Source: Desulfobacterales bacterium
GTDB taxonomy: Bacteria; Desulfobacterota; Desulfobacteria; Desulfobacterales; Desulfobacteraceae
Direction: 5' to 3'
Length of the DNA: 5,742 bases
Assembly (NCBI GenBank): GCA_022361095.1
Contig: JAKSBO010000187.1
Span: 1-5,742, forward strand
The notes under the pieces are model-generated. The model was not told the origin of the DNA. It saw only the letters and a list, made by a program, of their open reading frames with translations, and searched no databases. The first letter of the stretch is position 1, and every line of letters begins with the position of its first letter. Both the position numbers and the translations under genes were made by a program. Of this stretch, positions 4,780 to 5,742 are shown piece by piece.

Positions 4780-5742
4780 ATGATCGACCCGGATGCCATA
4801 GGCCGTCTCAAAGAAATTGTGGGCAAGGATAGGTGTTATGATTCCCCTGAACAACTGACCTGTTATTGTTATGATGCCTATTTCGAAGAGGCTATGCCTG
4901 ACCTGGTTTTGTTTCCCTGTAACCGGGATGAGGTGTCCGGCATTTTAAAAATATGTTCCGCCCGTAAGATCCCGGTGACGGCCCGGGGGGCGGGTACTTC
5001 GGTATGCGGGGCCAGCATCCCGGCCAAGGGCGGTGTGGTCTTGTGCTTTTCGAAAATGAACCGGATTATTGAGATCAATACCAAAGAACGGTATGTGATT
5101 GTGGAACCTGGTGTGGTGAATGCCGACCTTCAAAAGGCCCTGGCCCCGTTCGGTTTCTTTTATCCCCCGGACCCCGGCTCCATGGCCGTGTCCACCATTG
5201 GCGGCAATGTGGCCCAGAACGCCGGCGGCCCCAGGTGCCTTAAATATGGGGTAACGGTGGATTATGTTTTGGGCATGGAGGTGGTGCTGGCATCGGGCAA
5301 GGTGGTGCGCTTTGGCAGCCGCAATGTCAAGGATGTTACCGGCTACCGCCTCTCCAGCCTGTTCTGCGGGTCCGAAGGGACGTTGGGCATGGTCACCTCT
5401 GTGATCCTTAAAGTTCTGCCCCAGCCGGAGAGCGTGTCCACGCTGCTTGTCACCTTTGATGATCTGGATAATACGGCAAACGCCGTGGCCGATATCATTG
5501 GTGCCGGTATTCTGCCGGCGGCATTGGAGTTGATGGATAAGACCACCATCCGGACTGTTGAAGAAAATGCCCATATCGGGCTGCCGGTGGATGCCGAAGG
5601 TACCTTGCTCATCGAAGTGGACGGGGTAAAAGAGGCATGTGACAAAGAGATACAAAAAATTTCCGAAAAACTTGAAGCCAACGGGGCTGTAAACATTGAG
5701 ATTGCCAAAACACAAGAGGACCGTGAAAAACTCTGGCAGGCC
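4780..5742 (+). CDS. glcD: GlcD-like FAD-linked oxidase (glycolate/D-lactate dehydrogenase type), C-terminus cut by window end
   Basis: A flavoprotein of the vanillyl-alcohol oxidase superfamily that oxidises a 2-hydroxyacid such as glycolate or D-lactate to the 2-oxoacid and passes electrons to an Fe-S partner. The 321 codons present are open to the window end; the family is usually about 460 residues. The PCMH-type FAD-binding domain runs from about 40 to 215: PDLVLFPCNRDEVSGIL (40-56), TARGAGTSVCG (67-77), VEPGV (108-112), YPPDPGS (128-134), IGGNVAQNAGGPRCLKYGV (140-158) and FCGSEGTLGMVTSV (195-208). The C-terminal FAD_oxidase_C domain begins near 218. Start choice: ATG at 4780 with AGGA 10 bases upstream; the ATG ATG pair at 4769-4774 leads to a stop within a few codons. 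It has its own promoter, divergent from the pseudouridine synthase. A glcF-type Fe-S gene would be expected next but lies outside. Substrate remains open among glycolate, D-lactate and relatives. Confidence 0.92.
   Translation, partial: MIDPDAIGRLKEIVGKDRCYDSPEQLTCYCYDAYFEEAMPDLVLFPCNRDEVSGILKICSARKIPVTARGAGTSVCGASIPAKGGVVLCFSKMNRIIEINTKERYVIVEPGVVNADLQKALAPFGFFYPPDPGSMAVSTIGGNVAQNAGGPRCLKYGVTVDYVLGMEVVLASGKVVRFGSRNVKDVTGYRLSSLFCGSEGTLGMVTSVILKVLPQPESVSTLLVTFDDLDNTANAVADIIGAGILPAALELMDKTTIRTVEENAHIGLPVDAEGTLLIEVDGVKEACDKEIQKISEKLEANGAVNIEIAKTQEDREKLWQA

Noticed and set aside
4945..5715. 256-codon open frame on the minus strand opposite the glcD-like gene
   Set aside because: It is antisense to a gene with clear FAD-oxidase motifs, and its His/Gly-rich product is typical of a shadow frame.

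Overview
The window reads as ordinary Gram-negative chromosome with five protein genes (two cut by the window ends), alternating in strand and tightly packed apart from two regulatory gaps. Protein character (a ProV/ProW osmolyte importer, a flavocytochrome-c-type FAD reductase, a GlcD-type 2-hydroxyacid dehydrogenase) and base composition fit an anaerobic, possibly marine, member of the former Deltaproteobacteria, such as a Desulfobacter-like sulfate reducer. That placement is an inference from protein style, not from a marker gene. No RNA gene, insertion sequence, CRISPR array or phage feature was found.

Left part, minus strand (about 1-2125): a likely operon reading right to left, made of a MarR-family regulator, proV (ATPase with a CBS pair) and proW (permease, only its N-terminal 95 codons inside the window). 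Gaps are 42 and 43 bases and both transporter genes have clear Shine-Dalgarno sites. The natural reading is a compatible-solute (glycine betaine/proline-type) ABC importer controlled by its own MarR regulator. A substrate-binding protein (ProX-type) is expected beyond base 1 but cannot be seen.

Middle (2126-2464): an AT-rich divergent intergenic region with several inverted repeats, some touching the marR start, and a candidate promoter facing right. It precedes a 466-codon FAD-dependent reductase of the fumarate reductase/flavocytochrome c flavoprotein superfamily (2465-3865). This protein keeps most of the catalytic residues but has Gly where fumarate reductases have His in the Gln-x-His-Pro motif, so its substrate is probably not fumarate.

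Right part: a RluA/TruC-type pseudouridine synthase (3893-4579, minus) converges on the reductase gene. Its promoter elements lie so close to the start codon that the mRNA looks leaderless. Divergent from it, behind a near-consensus sigma70 promoter, is a GlcD-like FAD-linked oxidase (4780 to the window end, incomplete), likely oxidising glycolate, D-lactate or another 2-hydroxyacid.

Nothing here amounts to a clearly new system. The best leads are the altered substrate pocket of the reductase, the MarR regulator tied to an osmolyte importer with operator-like repeats, and the apparent leaderless pseudouridine synthase mRNA.
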